From: Rotaria macrura
Taxonomy: Eukaryota; Rotifera; Eurotatoria; Philodinida; Philodinidae
Direction: 5' to 3'
Assembly (NCBI GenBank): GCA_900239685.1
Contig: OENT01000837.1
Coordinates: forward strand, 1 to 64,000
DNA length: 64,000 nucleotides
The position numbers were made by a program, and so were the translations under genes. Positions 10,830-20,940 of the stretch are shown here, piece by piece; position 1 is the first letter of the stretch; every line of letters starts with the position of its first letter. The notes beneath the pieces were generated by a model. The model was not told where the DNA came from. It saw only the letters and a list, made by a program, of their open reading frames with translations, and searched no databases.

Positions 10830-11926
10830 TTGTCGATTCAAGTAAATATTCGTAGCCATTAACCTGTGTGAGGTTCTCTGTTTGCCCTTGCTACGTTTCG
10901 TACGTAATCTGGATATCAAATGATCTAACTTATGGTCTGTATCAATCTTGAGAACACACGTGAATAACTTACTACAGGTCAAGTTGTTTCGGGATGTGGT
11001 TAAGGGAACGGGGTGCTATGTTAAAGGTGAGAAATCGCCAGGGACGAACAGGGTGCAACATATATATTTTTATACATGTAAGGATTCGTTTATTATAATG
11101 AAGAAGGATAACTACTTCTGTTGTTATCTTTGGGGGAACTTAACTAAAAGAGAAAAAAACGTGTCTATATAAAGATATAGAGAGCGAGAGAAAAAGAGAG
11201 GACAATGTCAAGGTTCATTTCAGAGAGGGACACATGAACTAATGAACAAATATAATTGTCTCTTAAGTTAGCGACAACTTAGCACCATCTGTTGACGCTA
11301 ACATCAGGATACCCAGAATAAAGCAGAAATACTAAACATAAGTGAGACAAAGAGACAATAAAAACTATCGAGAGATTCGATTTTTTTTGGAATATTGACT
11401 GTTCTTTTAATTTTTTTTCTTTCACTTGCACATGAGCAGATGCTTTTATATGCTTTCTTGCTCTTGTATCCTTTGTTCAACAACATCAAATCATTTCAGT
11501 AGAGGGTAAGCGATGGTAACGCCACGCTACTTGTTTTAATTAATTACAGACTGAGATGAAAACGCATTGAACGTCTCACTAGATGCCGTAGTCAGCTAGA
11601 TTCTATTGTTAGTTTTGAGTAGCTTGTTAGGATATTCTATCAAGAACAGATGGAACTCTTTTTAGAACAACTTTGTAATATTTGACTTTTAACTAGCAGA
11701 ATTGACTTGATTGTTTAGCTAAAAAAACCATTTTTCGGCAAAATTTGCCTGAAAAACTGGACAGCAGAAAGATTGTGAAAATAGCCTTTCAGTACGCCAG
11801 CCAAAACAGCTTCAAAATGGCTGGGAATCAATTTATTCCCGGAATCACATTTTATCCTGGGTGGGAAGGGGGGGGGGTAGGTGGCAATAGTTTGCAAGAC
11901 ATTGGCTATGAGTATAGAAAAAAATC
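10830..11926. other. Gene-free stretch downstream of the ADP-ribosyltransferase gene
   Basis: No supported gene or repeat boundary was found. Small open frames (10948-11172 +, 11304-11489 -) show no recognisable motifs. A short inverted pair GTTAGCG...CGCTAAC occurs near 11266-11301. A G-rich run is present at 11869-11877. The last part must contain the 3' untranslated region of the gene on the minus strand. Confidence 0.35.
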
Positions 11927-13144
11927 TTAAGCAATTTTAGAAAATTGATATTGAAGTGTTTCTCCAGCATCCATTCCAGCTGTAATTTTAGCCCTCCAAC
12001 CATTCTGAAGATTAACTTCTTCGCATTTTTCCGTTGGAGCTTTTGCTGCCCATTGATCAATCTGAAAACCAAAAACAGCATCTTTTCCACCATCTTGTTT
12101 GAATATCATGGAACTTATTGCGGTACTACTTTTTGCATTAAGTTCTAATCGCTTTTTCACATGTGAATATGGAGGAATTTTCACATTGTGAAACACATGA
12201 TCTGGTCTGGAATCTCCGTCCCAATCATAATTATTTATATCAGATACTTCAAGTTGGAGAGTGAAATCACTATTGTTGACTAAATCGAGAAAAGTTTTGA
12301 CTGAATGATACCATTTCCAATTGATTTGTTTATTAAAATATTGAACTGCTTTATCAGATACTGTTTTGACAAAACTGGGCAAACAAATGTGAATTGTTTT
12401 CGGTATTATTGTTTCCTGTTGCTCGTTTTGGATTTTATTTTGTTCTTGTTCCACTATTTCTTTCAAGTGAACAAATTGTACGTTGTCATGTAGGAGTAAT
12501 GAACTTTTCACTTGACAAGTAGTGCCAGGTAGAAGTATGACTTCCACTTCATCTTTAATAGCGGAAAAATCAGAGATATCTTTGGCTCGCTTGCATTCAA
12601 TTGCAAAGGCTATGCTCTTCAAACCCATGAATGGTTGAATAACTTTGAGATTTCTTGTACATGAATTAAAACTAGACCAAGTCAATGTCATATTGTCAGA
12701 GTAAAATGATTCAATTTCCTGTGATATTCCACGCCATATTGTTTCACCACTTACATCAGGCAGTTTTTCTAAGCCTGACATTATTAATCGCATAAAAGAA
12801 AACCAAGGTTTCAATGCTTCAGGATTCTTCTCTCGCAGAGCTTTGTTTAATTGTTCATAAAATAAAGTTGGCATCGTATAAAGATAAATCGCACTGGATT
12901 CATCAGCCGTCAGCAAGTTTGACGTTTTGTTACATAAATTTTTTGCTTGGTGTACACTTTTAGATAGTGTTTCTATATAAGGAACGATTGGTTTAACAGA
13001 TTCTTCCAGACTACAAAGAGGACAATTCAAATATTCTCTAATTGGTATTCTATTGATTTCTAGAAGTTGCGCGACATTTTGATCAACGAAACGATCTCTT
13101 CGATTAAAATTTTCTTCTGCAAAGTCGATTGTGATAAGTGCCAT
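11927..13144 (-). CDS. Arginine-type mono-ADP-ribosyltransferase (R-S-E class) with extra C-terminal domain
   Basis: Intronless 405-residue ORF. Residues about 80-215 match the NAD:protein-arginine ADP-ribosyltransferase fold: an ADESSAIYLYT helix region, IWRGI carrying the NAD-contacting Arg, LTWSSFNSCT carrying the Ser motif, and DEVEVILLPGT with the ExE catalytic pair (Glu-Val-Glu), which in this family favours transfer to arginine side chains. No signal peptide or membrane segment is seen, so a cytosolic enzyme is likely. The N-terminal 80 residues have two CPLC-type cysteines but no known domain. The C-terminal ~150 residues (from about IHICLPSFVK) are not recognised. The intronless structure contrasts with the multi-exon genes further right and is compatible with retrocopying or horizontal origin. 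The start is the first ATG; a MITE lies 85 bp upstream and may sit in the promoter. Domain call is confident; the substrate is unknown. Confidence 0.85.
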   Translation of the reverse strand: MALITIDFAEENFNRRDRFVDQNVAQLLEINRIPIREYLNCPLCSLEESVKPIVPYIETLSKSVHQAKNLCNKTSNLLTADESSAIYLYTMPTLFYEQLNKALREKNPEALKPWFSFMRLIMSGLEKLPDVSGETIWRGISQEIESFYSDNMTLTWSSFNSCTRNLKVIQPFMGLKSIAFAIECKRAKDISDFSAIKDEVEVILLPGTTCQVKSSLLLHDNVQFVHLKEIVEQEQNKIQNEQQETIIPKTIHICLPSFVKTVSDKAVQYFNKQINWKWYHSVKTFLDLVNNSDFTLQLEVSDINNYDWDGDSRPDHVFHNVKIPPYSHVKKRLELNAKSSTAISSMIFKQDGGKDAVFGFQIDQWAAKAPTEKCEEVNLQNGWRAKITAGMDAGETLQYQFSKIA

Positions 13145-13229
13145 TATTCTGGTTCATTCAAGACGACAAATCCAATGAAGGATACCTTCTATCTGTAGAT
13201 ATTAGGACAAGAGTTAACTAAAATAACCT

Positions 13230-13600
13230 CCCAGTGAAAAATATTCTCGGATTTCAATCAAATTACTTTGCAACAAAATCCAATCCTCAATCCGATTGAT
13301 AATCATGATTATGATCGATCACCATTTAACCCAAACTTGATTTTATTGCTAGTCCAGTGGAAATTAGATTGATTGAAATCGGATTATTTTCGAGTAAAAT
13401 CCACATTGATAATCGATTGATAATTATGAATTGTGCTGCAGAACAATCTGATTTCAATCAATCTAATTTCCACTGGACTAGCAATAAAATCAAGTTTGGG
13501 TTAAATGGTGATCGATCATAATTATGATTATCAATCGGATTGAGGATTGGATTTTGTTGTACAATAATTTGATTGAAATCCGAGAATATTTTTCACTGGG
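13230..13600. mobile_element. 371-bp MITE with ~165-bp terminal inverted repeats
   Basis: Arms 13230 to about 13393 and about 13437 to 13600 are nearly identical inverted copies, beginning CCCAGTGAAAAATATTCTCGG and ending with its complement. A short unique loop of about 45 bp separates them. It has no coding capacity; the open frame at 13531-13725 is a by-product of one arm. A clear target duplication is not visible. High arm identity suggests fairly recent insertion or gene conversion. It lies just upstream of the ADP-ribosyltransferase start. Confidence 0.9.
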
Positions 13601-13689
13601 CTACTATCCTTTATTCTCTTTTTCTTTTTTCTCGAGACCTGCACTTGTGGACTAGTTCGCTCGGCTGAAGGGAAGGTCATACGAAATAA

Positions 13690-14100
13690 AATGTGTTGCT
13701 TGCTCGATTGCTTGATTGGGGTCAAAAAATCAGATGTGAGAGATTAGCTTATTTTAAGACTTTTGTCTATTTTGATCGAACTGTGCTATCGACTATTGTT
13801 GGCTAGTATTCTGAATCTGAAGTTAGTTTTTTTGGCTGGGGTTTCTTTAGCCGAAATCCGACCAATTAGAAACCAGCTTTTTTGTTTTAAGGCTTTCCGA
13901 TGTTTCGATGAAACTTTGCTAGAGGTTTTCGATGGCCCTGAAATCAAATCCGGTGCCCATTGCTTTAGCCAAGATTTTATAGATCGGAAAACCGGTCAAT
14001 CGAAAACGAACTTTATTATTTTACGACTTTTGACTGTTTCGATCAAACTTTGTCAGAGGTTATCGAGGGTGAGAAACCCGAATCTGAAATCACGATTCTA
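13690..14100. repeat. Three diverged tandem copies of a ~133-136-bp unit
   Basis: Equivalent blocks start at 13752, 13885 and 14021, each of the form TTTTAAGACTTTTGTCTRTTTCGATCAAACT followed by ...CTAGAGGTTNTCGA...GAATCTGAAATC; the preceding 'agccgaaatccgaccaatt' block is also repeated. Spacings are 133 and 136 bp. The copies are diverged by point changes but collinear. They keep an open frame (13763-14101) by chance of repeat length; I do not treat that as a gene. Confidence 0.7.
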
Positions 14101-15730
14101 AAATTCAGATCTCAATTCTTTTCATTCTATGAGAAGAGATGTTGCGAAACTACAAGTACTTTGTAATACATGCCAGCAGTGTAATGAATCAAGAAAAATG
14201 AAGATACATGGAATTAGGGTACTTGAAGAACAAAGATTGAGGAATGAGAGTGGGTTACGCAAAAAAATTATTTAGATTGACAGGATACAATGGCTGTGTC
14301 CACTTATTAAGAAGATTTCAGATTATCGGTAAGTCGATACTACGTGGCGTCTTCCTGGATACTGATAAGCTACCAAAGGAAATTTCTAATGTGCTTGCAT
14401 TTTGTGAAACACGATCTGAAAGGAGTGTCGAAGTAGATATACGCAGAAATTTGCGTCCCCTGACAGAATGTGACAGACTAAGGGGGCGGAAACTATCACA
14501 GACCGTGACAGACGAACTCGAGAAGCATGACAAATTTTCACAATTTAGTAAAGGACTAGTGATAATAGATCATTGAAGTCTCATGAAAATATATTAATGG
14601 CTTGCTTACTGAGATTTAGACCACTGAAAGTTAGAGATAAAATAGTTCAGAAGATAAATGGAATAAAGCAGGTTTACTGTTCTCAGTAATAGCAGATAAA
14701 TCGTGTTTCACATTTTTAATCCCAAAAGGGATTGCGTTAACAGATTTTCTTGTAAAGGATCAAACTTTCCATCAGTTTTTGAAACAGAAACGATGTTTTG
14801 GTTTCGAAAATGGTATCAACCTTTCGTGAGTTTAAAGTAGCTGGAAGTAGCGGGTAGCCGTGAACGGCGTCGCCTCGTAAGGACGACGAACGAATAGCTG
14901 TCTCCAAACTAAGTTTATTCAAAATCTGTTTTACGATATTTCGGTGTAACATCTAGCAAGGTCCTTAAAAAATTGCCACTGAGATTTAAGATATGACACT
15001 TCATGAAGAGAAGGACTCTTATACACATTGAGAAACTCGAGAGACGACACATAGATTTAATAGATATCTTGCTGGATATTGGAAATCTAGTACTCTTTAG
15101 TTACGAGTAGAGAAGCTTTTGAAGCAGCTGAAATGTGGATTAGTCATACCTTGAATACGAAATGTAGTAATTTGGGAATATGTGTTCAAAGCTGTTAGTA
15201 GCTAAGTGCGAGTGGGGCCACGTCGGAACTCCGACAGTGAAATATAGTAGCTTCTATTTCTATTTCACAATTGTTTTGTATGAGATATAGTCTATTAAGC
15301 TAGTTTTTTGTGTGGAATCATACACTTAAGCTTACTTTGATGGCACGCTCAATTAAATCTCAGATTGACTAGCTAGGCTAGGGATTGAAGCACATAAGGA
15401 ATAGTACACGAGTGTTTTATGTTTGAATTCCTCTTCTGATAAATATCGGCGGTTTTGAACAAAGCCAAATGTAGAATTCAGTAATATTTCATTGACAGTG
15501 TATAATCGTATAATTACCGGAAGAGAACGATCCAAAGAAGTAGTTAGTGTTGAGTGAAGCTTCACTGGGGCGCCGATGAACAACTAACTGCTGTCCTAAG
15601 AAATATCTTGAATACAATGTTTCATAAACTTCCAATCTATTGGAAGAATCTCTACCACTTAAATCTTACTAGTTCTCATGGGATGCAGAACTTGGATGAG
15701 GACTCACAAGTATATTTGAATGAAGTTGTG
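14101..15730. other. Unassigned region
   Basis: No recognised gene. The longest frame (14244-14576 +, 110 codons, fully overlapped by an antisense frame) has no motif I can name and is not supported by splice signals or neighbours. I saw no clear inverted or tandem repeats; the region may be old, decayed mobile-element sequence. Confidence 0.3.
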
Positions 15731-15734
15731 AGAA

Positions 15735-17110
15735 CAGGTGTGTAGAACGCAAGGGGGGAAAGGTGATACTTCAAGAGTGCATACTCCACCGGTACCATAC
15801 GCTCGTACTTCACGCTACTCCATTGGTACTCCGCTCTACTTTACCAGTAGAGTACTGCAATCCTACCACACCCGATCCGACTCGCACGTGGGTGCAGGTT
15901 CAGGTCCTATCGGGTCAGGTCGGGTTCAAACTGTGTCGAGTCGGGCTCGGGTTTGATTCAAAAATTTGTCCGATTTTTGTCGGGTACTATATTTTCATAA
16001 CATATATTCGTGTGTTGTATCTTTTTTTGTGTTACGTAGAATGAACAGTGAAGTAGGAATCTATTGGTTGATGTTCAAAACAATGTACGAATGCATGGGT
16101 GACTCAGTGTTTTAAAGGTTAGCTACCTTAAACAAAAGCAAAGTATTCAGAGTATTTAGGACTTTTGAAAAATACTGTATTTTGTACTGAGCAGAAAAAA
16201 ACAAAGCACCTGGAGCGTGATCTCTTAGAAAGAAATGTACTTTATTTCCTTTTGCGTGATTATTAATATTGCCAATCTACTCCCTCTTGTTTATGTATAT
16301 TACTTGCAGATGAAACTGAGGATACTTTCTTCTAATTCAATCGAGCTCGCTTCCGAAATTTCTATTGTTCTTTTAGATTTTGAGACAATCAATAATTATC
16401 TTCTTGAGCTTTTCTTGTTGTATAATAACTTCCAATGCTGCTTACTTATCTAGAGCAAAGTAACAAAATGCACTTCGCCAATAGAAATGAAGTACCCATG
16501 AGTACTTGGTTTAAGATTTCTATCAAAATGCTGCGAAATATTTTCCTTCGAAGAAAGAAATATCTCATTGTCATATTTTTAATTTTCTTGTTATCATCGA
16601 TCAGAAATGAGTTCAAAAGAAAATACTCGAAAGTCTATTCAAAATGGTGAATATTCGATACTGGAAAAACTTGAATCAACTGTTACATGATACAGGTGTT
16701 TTAATCGTAGTAGACCGCTCCCTGTTGCCGTTGGGTCCAATTGGACGCAATTGACGGTTTTTTTATGTAATACAACATAACCATTAGGCGTTTCAGATGG
16801 ATCCTTCTCACTAATCTCTTTCTTCAGTAGCTGTATAATATGCATACGAGAAATTAAATATAGGTCTAAACGGGAAAAAATATACGTATGGGCCCAGTTG
16901 GATCCTAAAACATCGATGAAGTCATAAAATGATGACACTGAGGAAGGGCTAGAGACACTAAGGTCTGATGAAATCGTTAGTTACGTATTAAGTGTTCACA
17001 TAATGTATTAAAAAAAACCGTTTATACATTATTTCTCTGGTCGGGTCGGGTGCGGGTTCAAAAAATTGAACCCATACAGTACTCTATGCAGCAGTAGTCC
17101 ACTAGTACTC
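15735..17110. repeat. GTACTC and CGGGT word-rich patches
   Basis: At 15780-15870 variants of GGTACTCC/GTACTTC recur; at 15870-15975 TCGGGT, ACACCCGA and CGGGTT words recur, and CGGGTCGGGT appears again at 17042-17060 next to a small hairpin GGTTCAAAAAATTGAACC, followed by GTACTC words to 17110. These simple-word patches flank about 1 kb of ordinary AT-rich DNA with only small, unsupported open frames (16235-16453, 16435-16650, 16639-16938). Confidence 0.45.
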
Positions 17111-17204
17111 TCTAATTATTTTCTTATCAAGAGAAAGGAGACATTTCAAAGCAGTCTGTGCTTCCGGTACGTACTCTAATCGGGGTATTTGTAAAATACG
17201 CAAA

Positions 17205-17225
17205 CACCCACGAACACCCACAAAT
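17205..17225. repeat. Short telomere-like ACACCC patch
   Basis: AAACACCCACGAACACCCAC contains two imperfect ACACCC(AC) units, similar to the patches at 10736, 18262 and 22545. Confidence 0.35.
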
Positions 17226-17644
17226 CGAGAGCTGACAGAACAAGTAGATGGAGCTCGTCGAGTAGATTCTACGAACACCTAAGATCATCTAAAATAGTGG
17301 TAAATTAGAAAAAATGTCTAATATACACTGGCTTTTTTCGATCCACGAAAACCCATATCTATTTCCTGTGACTAGATCTACTTGAGTTATATAAGTATTC
17401 GAAAATATCAGACTTATAATTCTGCCTAAGAAAAATAGAACACATGAAAAAAGCGAATATTTGTTTACTTTAGTGATTCATAACTTTTGATGGGAATCAG
17501 ATAGAGATCTGAAAGTTTTACTGCAGATAGAGCGATAAAATATATATATTTCCTGAAAATTTCAGTGGTACAAAGTATTTTGCTTGGTCACAATTGTTCT
17601 CTCAATAGAGGGTTACAGATTCGATTCGGCGTTTTCAGTATGGA

Positions 17645-18256
17645 CCATTTCCCACAATAACTATCAGTTTCTGAGTTGATGAGAACAAATCGGAAATACC
17701 CTATTTCTTCTGCAATCGTATAAAAACTTAGCATTATAGCTGCTAGGATGAACCCAGAAGGCTTCTTGAACAGTCAAAAAGAGTGAACTCTTCTTCTATA
17801 AGAATTCTATCAAAGTTTCATTAGAAATTTCTCGAAGGATTTCATCGAATCCAATAATTTCTGTCTAGTGAAAATCAGCAGGTGATTTTATATGGTTCTG
17901 CATAAAAATATCTTTTCAATGTCAGAAACTCCTGTAACCCCTTCCAAGCCTCTTAACATAAAATTTTTCAAGTTTTGATTCTCATTTTAGAAAGGTTATC
18001 TTCATTAGAGTAGATACCAGATCAGCTGCTGATTTTTATTCGGTAGAATTTATATTATTAAATGAAATGTTTCGAAAAAGTTTTAGTGAAACTCTGATAC
18101 ATTTCCTATAGAAAAAGAGTTCACTTTTTAGGATTTTTTAAGAAGTCTCCTAGGCTGGCTGATTGTAGAAGGTACCATGCTAATCTTTTATCTGGTTGCA
18201 TACGAAATAGGGTACTTTCGATGTGTACACATCAACTACGAAACTGATAGCTATTG
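17645..18256. mobile_element. Diverged foldback element
   Basis: About 17645-17890 and 18020-18256 form long imperfect inverted repeats. The outermost block CACAATAACTATCAGTTTCTG pairs with the complement of CGAAACTGATAGCTATTGTG at the right end, ACCCTATTTC pairs with GAAATAGGGT, and inner blocks around GAGTGAACTCTTC and AAATCAGCAGGTGAT pair with GAGTTCACTTT and ATCAGCTGCTGATTTT. Small indels indicate age. No coding frame and no clear target duplication. Confidence 0.7.
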
Positions 18257-18257
18257 T

Positions 18258-18400
18258 GAGAGAGGGTGTGGGTGGATGTTCGAGGAGAAAAGAGTAATCT
18301 GCACTTACACCCACAAGTAGACTCTACACCTACAGTCACTCCGTACACCCAAACCTATAGCCACCCACCCTCTCGATCTGTGGGGGTTCGTGGGCCTTTG
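18258..18400. repeat. Telomere-like GTGTGGGTGG/ACACCCAC patches with an inverted pair
   Basis: GAGAGGGTGTGGGTGG at 18260-18275 is mirrored by CCACCCACCCTCTC at about 18361-18374. Between them are CTTACACCCACAAG, CTACACCTACAG and GTACACCCAAAC. All are degenerate relatives of ACACCC. Confidence 0.5.
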
Positions 18401-18467
18401 TGTGATTTACAAATGCCCGCCTTGGCGTACATGAAAGGTAATAACAAAACAAATATTTTTAGACATG

Positions 18468-19256
18468 GGCACGGCCAAGGATCAGCGCTCTCGTCTGGGG
18501 AAGTTTTAAAATTGGAAAACGATAGAGAACGTTCCGAAAATCGGAAGTGTGCTATCAATAGATTATCAAACGTGTTGTAAACTACGAAAGGAGGGATATA
18601 AACCCCAGTTTTCCTCCCCACGCATGTTGAAATAAAATTCTGTCGACGAATTTCATCCAAAACGTATAATTCTTTTACGTTTTTACATTTCATTTTTGTC
18701 TGGAAAATAGTAGGAGAGTTTTATGAGATTTTATTGTCAGAATAAAACTTATATACTGGAAAGATAAGATATCTTTTATAGTACTCGTGTATCAGAAAAA
18801 AGACCAATTTTATCTTCACAATTTGAAATGGTAAATTATGAAACATTCCTCTGCATAAATTAAAGAAAATATGAAATTCCGTAACGAGTGATATTTTAAT
18901 CTTTTTTATTTGATGAAGGAAAAGTGGATCAGAAGCGACCTATGATATTCTAACAGGTTGTTAGCAGCTCAAAAACTTTTGAATGTAACATTCATTTGAA
19001 TTCTTTGCTCCTTCGTATAAAAATGATTTATTCTTGGTTACTCTAATACAGATTAAAATTTTTTGAAATTCCGTAACGGCTACTATTTTTGGGATAACTC
19101 TGCTGTAGTTGAAGGGAAATAGATGACATTTTTATTGGTGATAGATCTAAGCAAGCTCTACTTCTGATAAAAATTTCCAAAAATTTGCTTATATTACAAA
19201 GAAGTTACCAAGACTTCAATCTCAAAAACTGAAATTCCGTAACGCTTGGCCGTGCC
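18468..19256. mobile_element. 789-bp TIR element with 6-bp target duplication GACATG
   Basis: The left end is GGCACGGCCAAG (18468-18479) and the right end is its exact complement CTTGGCCGTGCC (19245-19256). Both are flanked by GACATG (18462-18467 and 19257-19262), a perfect 6-bp target duplication. Inside, GAAATTCCGTAACG occurs three times in the same orientation at about 18871, 19059 and 19231 (spacing about 188 and 172 bp), the last one immediately next to the right terminus. This gives the right half a subterminal direct-repeat structure. No transposase frame is present. The superfamily is not assigned. Confidence 0.85.
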
Positions 19257-19389
19257 GACATGAATATCACAGAGCATATTGTGTAAAAGGAAAATAATTG
19301 CGCTATTTATTATTCATAGATAGTTAGTACACTGATAATTGACACAAGAAGCAGAGAGACACTTATAAAACCTTTCACTGCATTAATTT

Positions 19390-20310
19390 GTATAAATAAT
19401 GTCCAGTGTCTCTCTGTCTATCTGTGCCGGCGGTTAAAGATTTAAGATCAAGGGTCACAGTTCGTAACTCTATAAAAGGGTAAGGCCAAAAGAGTATCGT
19501 TGTACATGCCTGTAATGATGTGAGGCTCTGAATGAGTAAGGCCCTACAGGGTGCGGCGATGAAGTTGTAAGGCTATAAGGGGATAAGGCTACAAATACAA
19601 GAGGCTACGAAGGTATGAGGCTATTGGAGTATAAGGGATACGGCTACGAGTGACTACGGCGATAAGGTAGCAAGGTTGCAAGGATAAAATAGTATACGAC
19701 GGTACGCCTCTAATTGAGTATGGTTCTGGAGCATAAAGCTATCACTGAATAAGGTTATAAGAGTATATGGGAGTAGGGCTATGATGAAGAAAAGTTACAC
19801 GGATATAAGGAGAGTGGGTATCAGAGGTAAGCTAAAAGGGCATAAGGTCTATGTATACGTATATATATTTATCTAATGCTCAGTGTCTGTGTGTATACAC
19901 CGGGCTAAAGGTTAAATCAGGCTATAACGCAGAATTTCGCAAGGGCTATTACATAGAGATACTCGTAGGCCCTCGACGACAGTCTTATGGAGGCGCCTGA
20001 TAGATTCTCAAGTTCCATTCAATGAGAGCATCTCTAGGTCCTCCAGGGCTGTTGTATAGCGTTCGCAGTGCGAACTTCGCACTGCCCCTGAGGGGAGTAA
20101 GGCAATAATGGGACAAGATGATGTCGTGTAAGGCAAAAGTGGCTAGGAAATAAGAGGATAAGACTACAAGAGCTAGAAGGAATATAAGACTATAAGGTAG
20201 AAGACTACATGGACTAAAAATGTATGTGTTATATCACGGTATAAGGCTTTAGGGCTATCTATTTATATACGTAATATCGAGCGTCTGTATTTCTGCTATA
20301 GAATGAACAG
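19390..20310. repeat. Degenerate 'ATAAGGCTACAAG' minisatellite with three copies of a linker
   Basis: From 19470 to 19850 and from 20090 to 20250, words such as ATAAGGCTA, TAAGGCTACA and GAGGCTACGA recur every 10-16 bp with heavy divergence. A distinct linker appears three times: CCAGTGTCTCTCTGTC...GGTTAAA near 19402-19438, CTCAGTGTCTGTGTGT...GGTTAAA near 19877-19914, and CGAGCGTCTGTATTTC...AGTTAAA near 20279-20315. This indicates a higher-order unit of about 400-475 bp. No coding potential. Confidence 0.6.
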
Positions 20311-20504
20311 TTAAAAGGCTCATGTCATACGTTAAAGGAAAAAACAGTGGTGCACTATACGTCGCCTCACTAGTAGATTATCTTTTACACTGGTATTGAA
20401 CGGATTATAATCGTATTCTCCATACAAACGTGCTAAACCTTAGCCTTGATATTAGTATGAGAAGCAATCAGTATTTAACGGTACTCCATTTCTGCGTAAC
20501 TCCC

Positions 20505-20940
20505 ATTCGCCTTTCATCCGATTCATACTTCCAAAGGGGAAAAAGTGAGACTTCAGTATTGCAGTGTACTCCCGGACTTTATGATAACTATCCTTCAACA
20601 AGTTTTACCTATCTCAAGTTTACTATCTACCTGTATTGTGGTAAATAAGTGGGAGCCAAACCAGCGCAAATAAATCCCACAATAAAGCCAGAATACCCCT
20701 CTGTACTCCAAAATTGAAGCCAATGAAATAATATGAAATATTTTGGCTTTATGGAGAGATAGACTCGTGCTGGCTGAACTCTCACTAATATACCGTAACA
20801 CCTGTGGATAGTAAGCTTGAGATAGGTAAAACTTGTTGAAGCATAGTTATCATACAGCCTGGGAGTACAGGGAGTAATATGGAGTACTGAAGTTTCGCCT
20901 TTTCTCCCTTGATAGAACGTTTGTAGTATCAGAATCGAAC
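20505..20940. mobile_element. Foldback element with ~100-130-bp arms
   Basis: The arm at about 20527-20632 (TGATAACTATCCTTCAACAAG...TATCTCAAGTTTACTATC) is inverted at about 20807-20915 (GATAGTAAGCTTGAGATA...CTTGTTGAAGCATAGTTATCA). An insertion of one extra GTACTCC-type segment distinguishes the right arm. Weaker pairing continues outward to about 20505 and 20940. The centre has a small hairpin around CCAAAATTGAAGCC / GGCTTTATGGAG. No coding frame. Confidence 0.75.

Noticed and set aside
13531..13725. 64-codon frame on the minus strand
   Set aside because: It reads through one inverted arm of the MITE and has no independent support.
14244..14576. 110-codon plus-strand frame
   Set aside because: No motif, no splice context, and an equally open antisense frame at 14318-14533.
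17620..17660. A GATTCGATTCGGC segment resembling a tRNA T-loop box
   Set aside because: No matching D-loop box or acceptor stem at the right distance; I found no convincing tRNA or rRNA gene anywhere in the window.
19390..20310. Possible CRISPR-like array (repeats with spacers)
   Set aside because: The repeats are short, strongly diverged and irregularly spaced, the genome is eukaryotic, and no cas genes are present.
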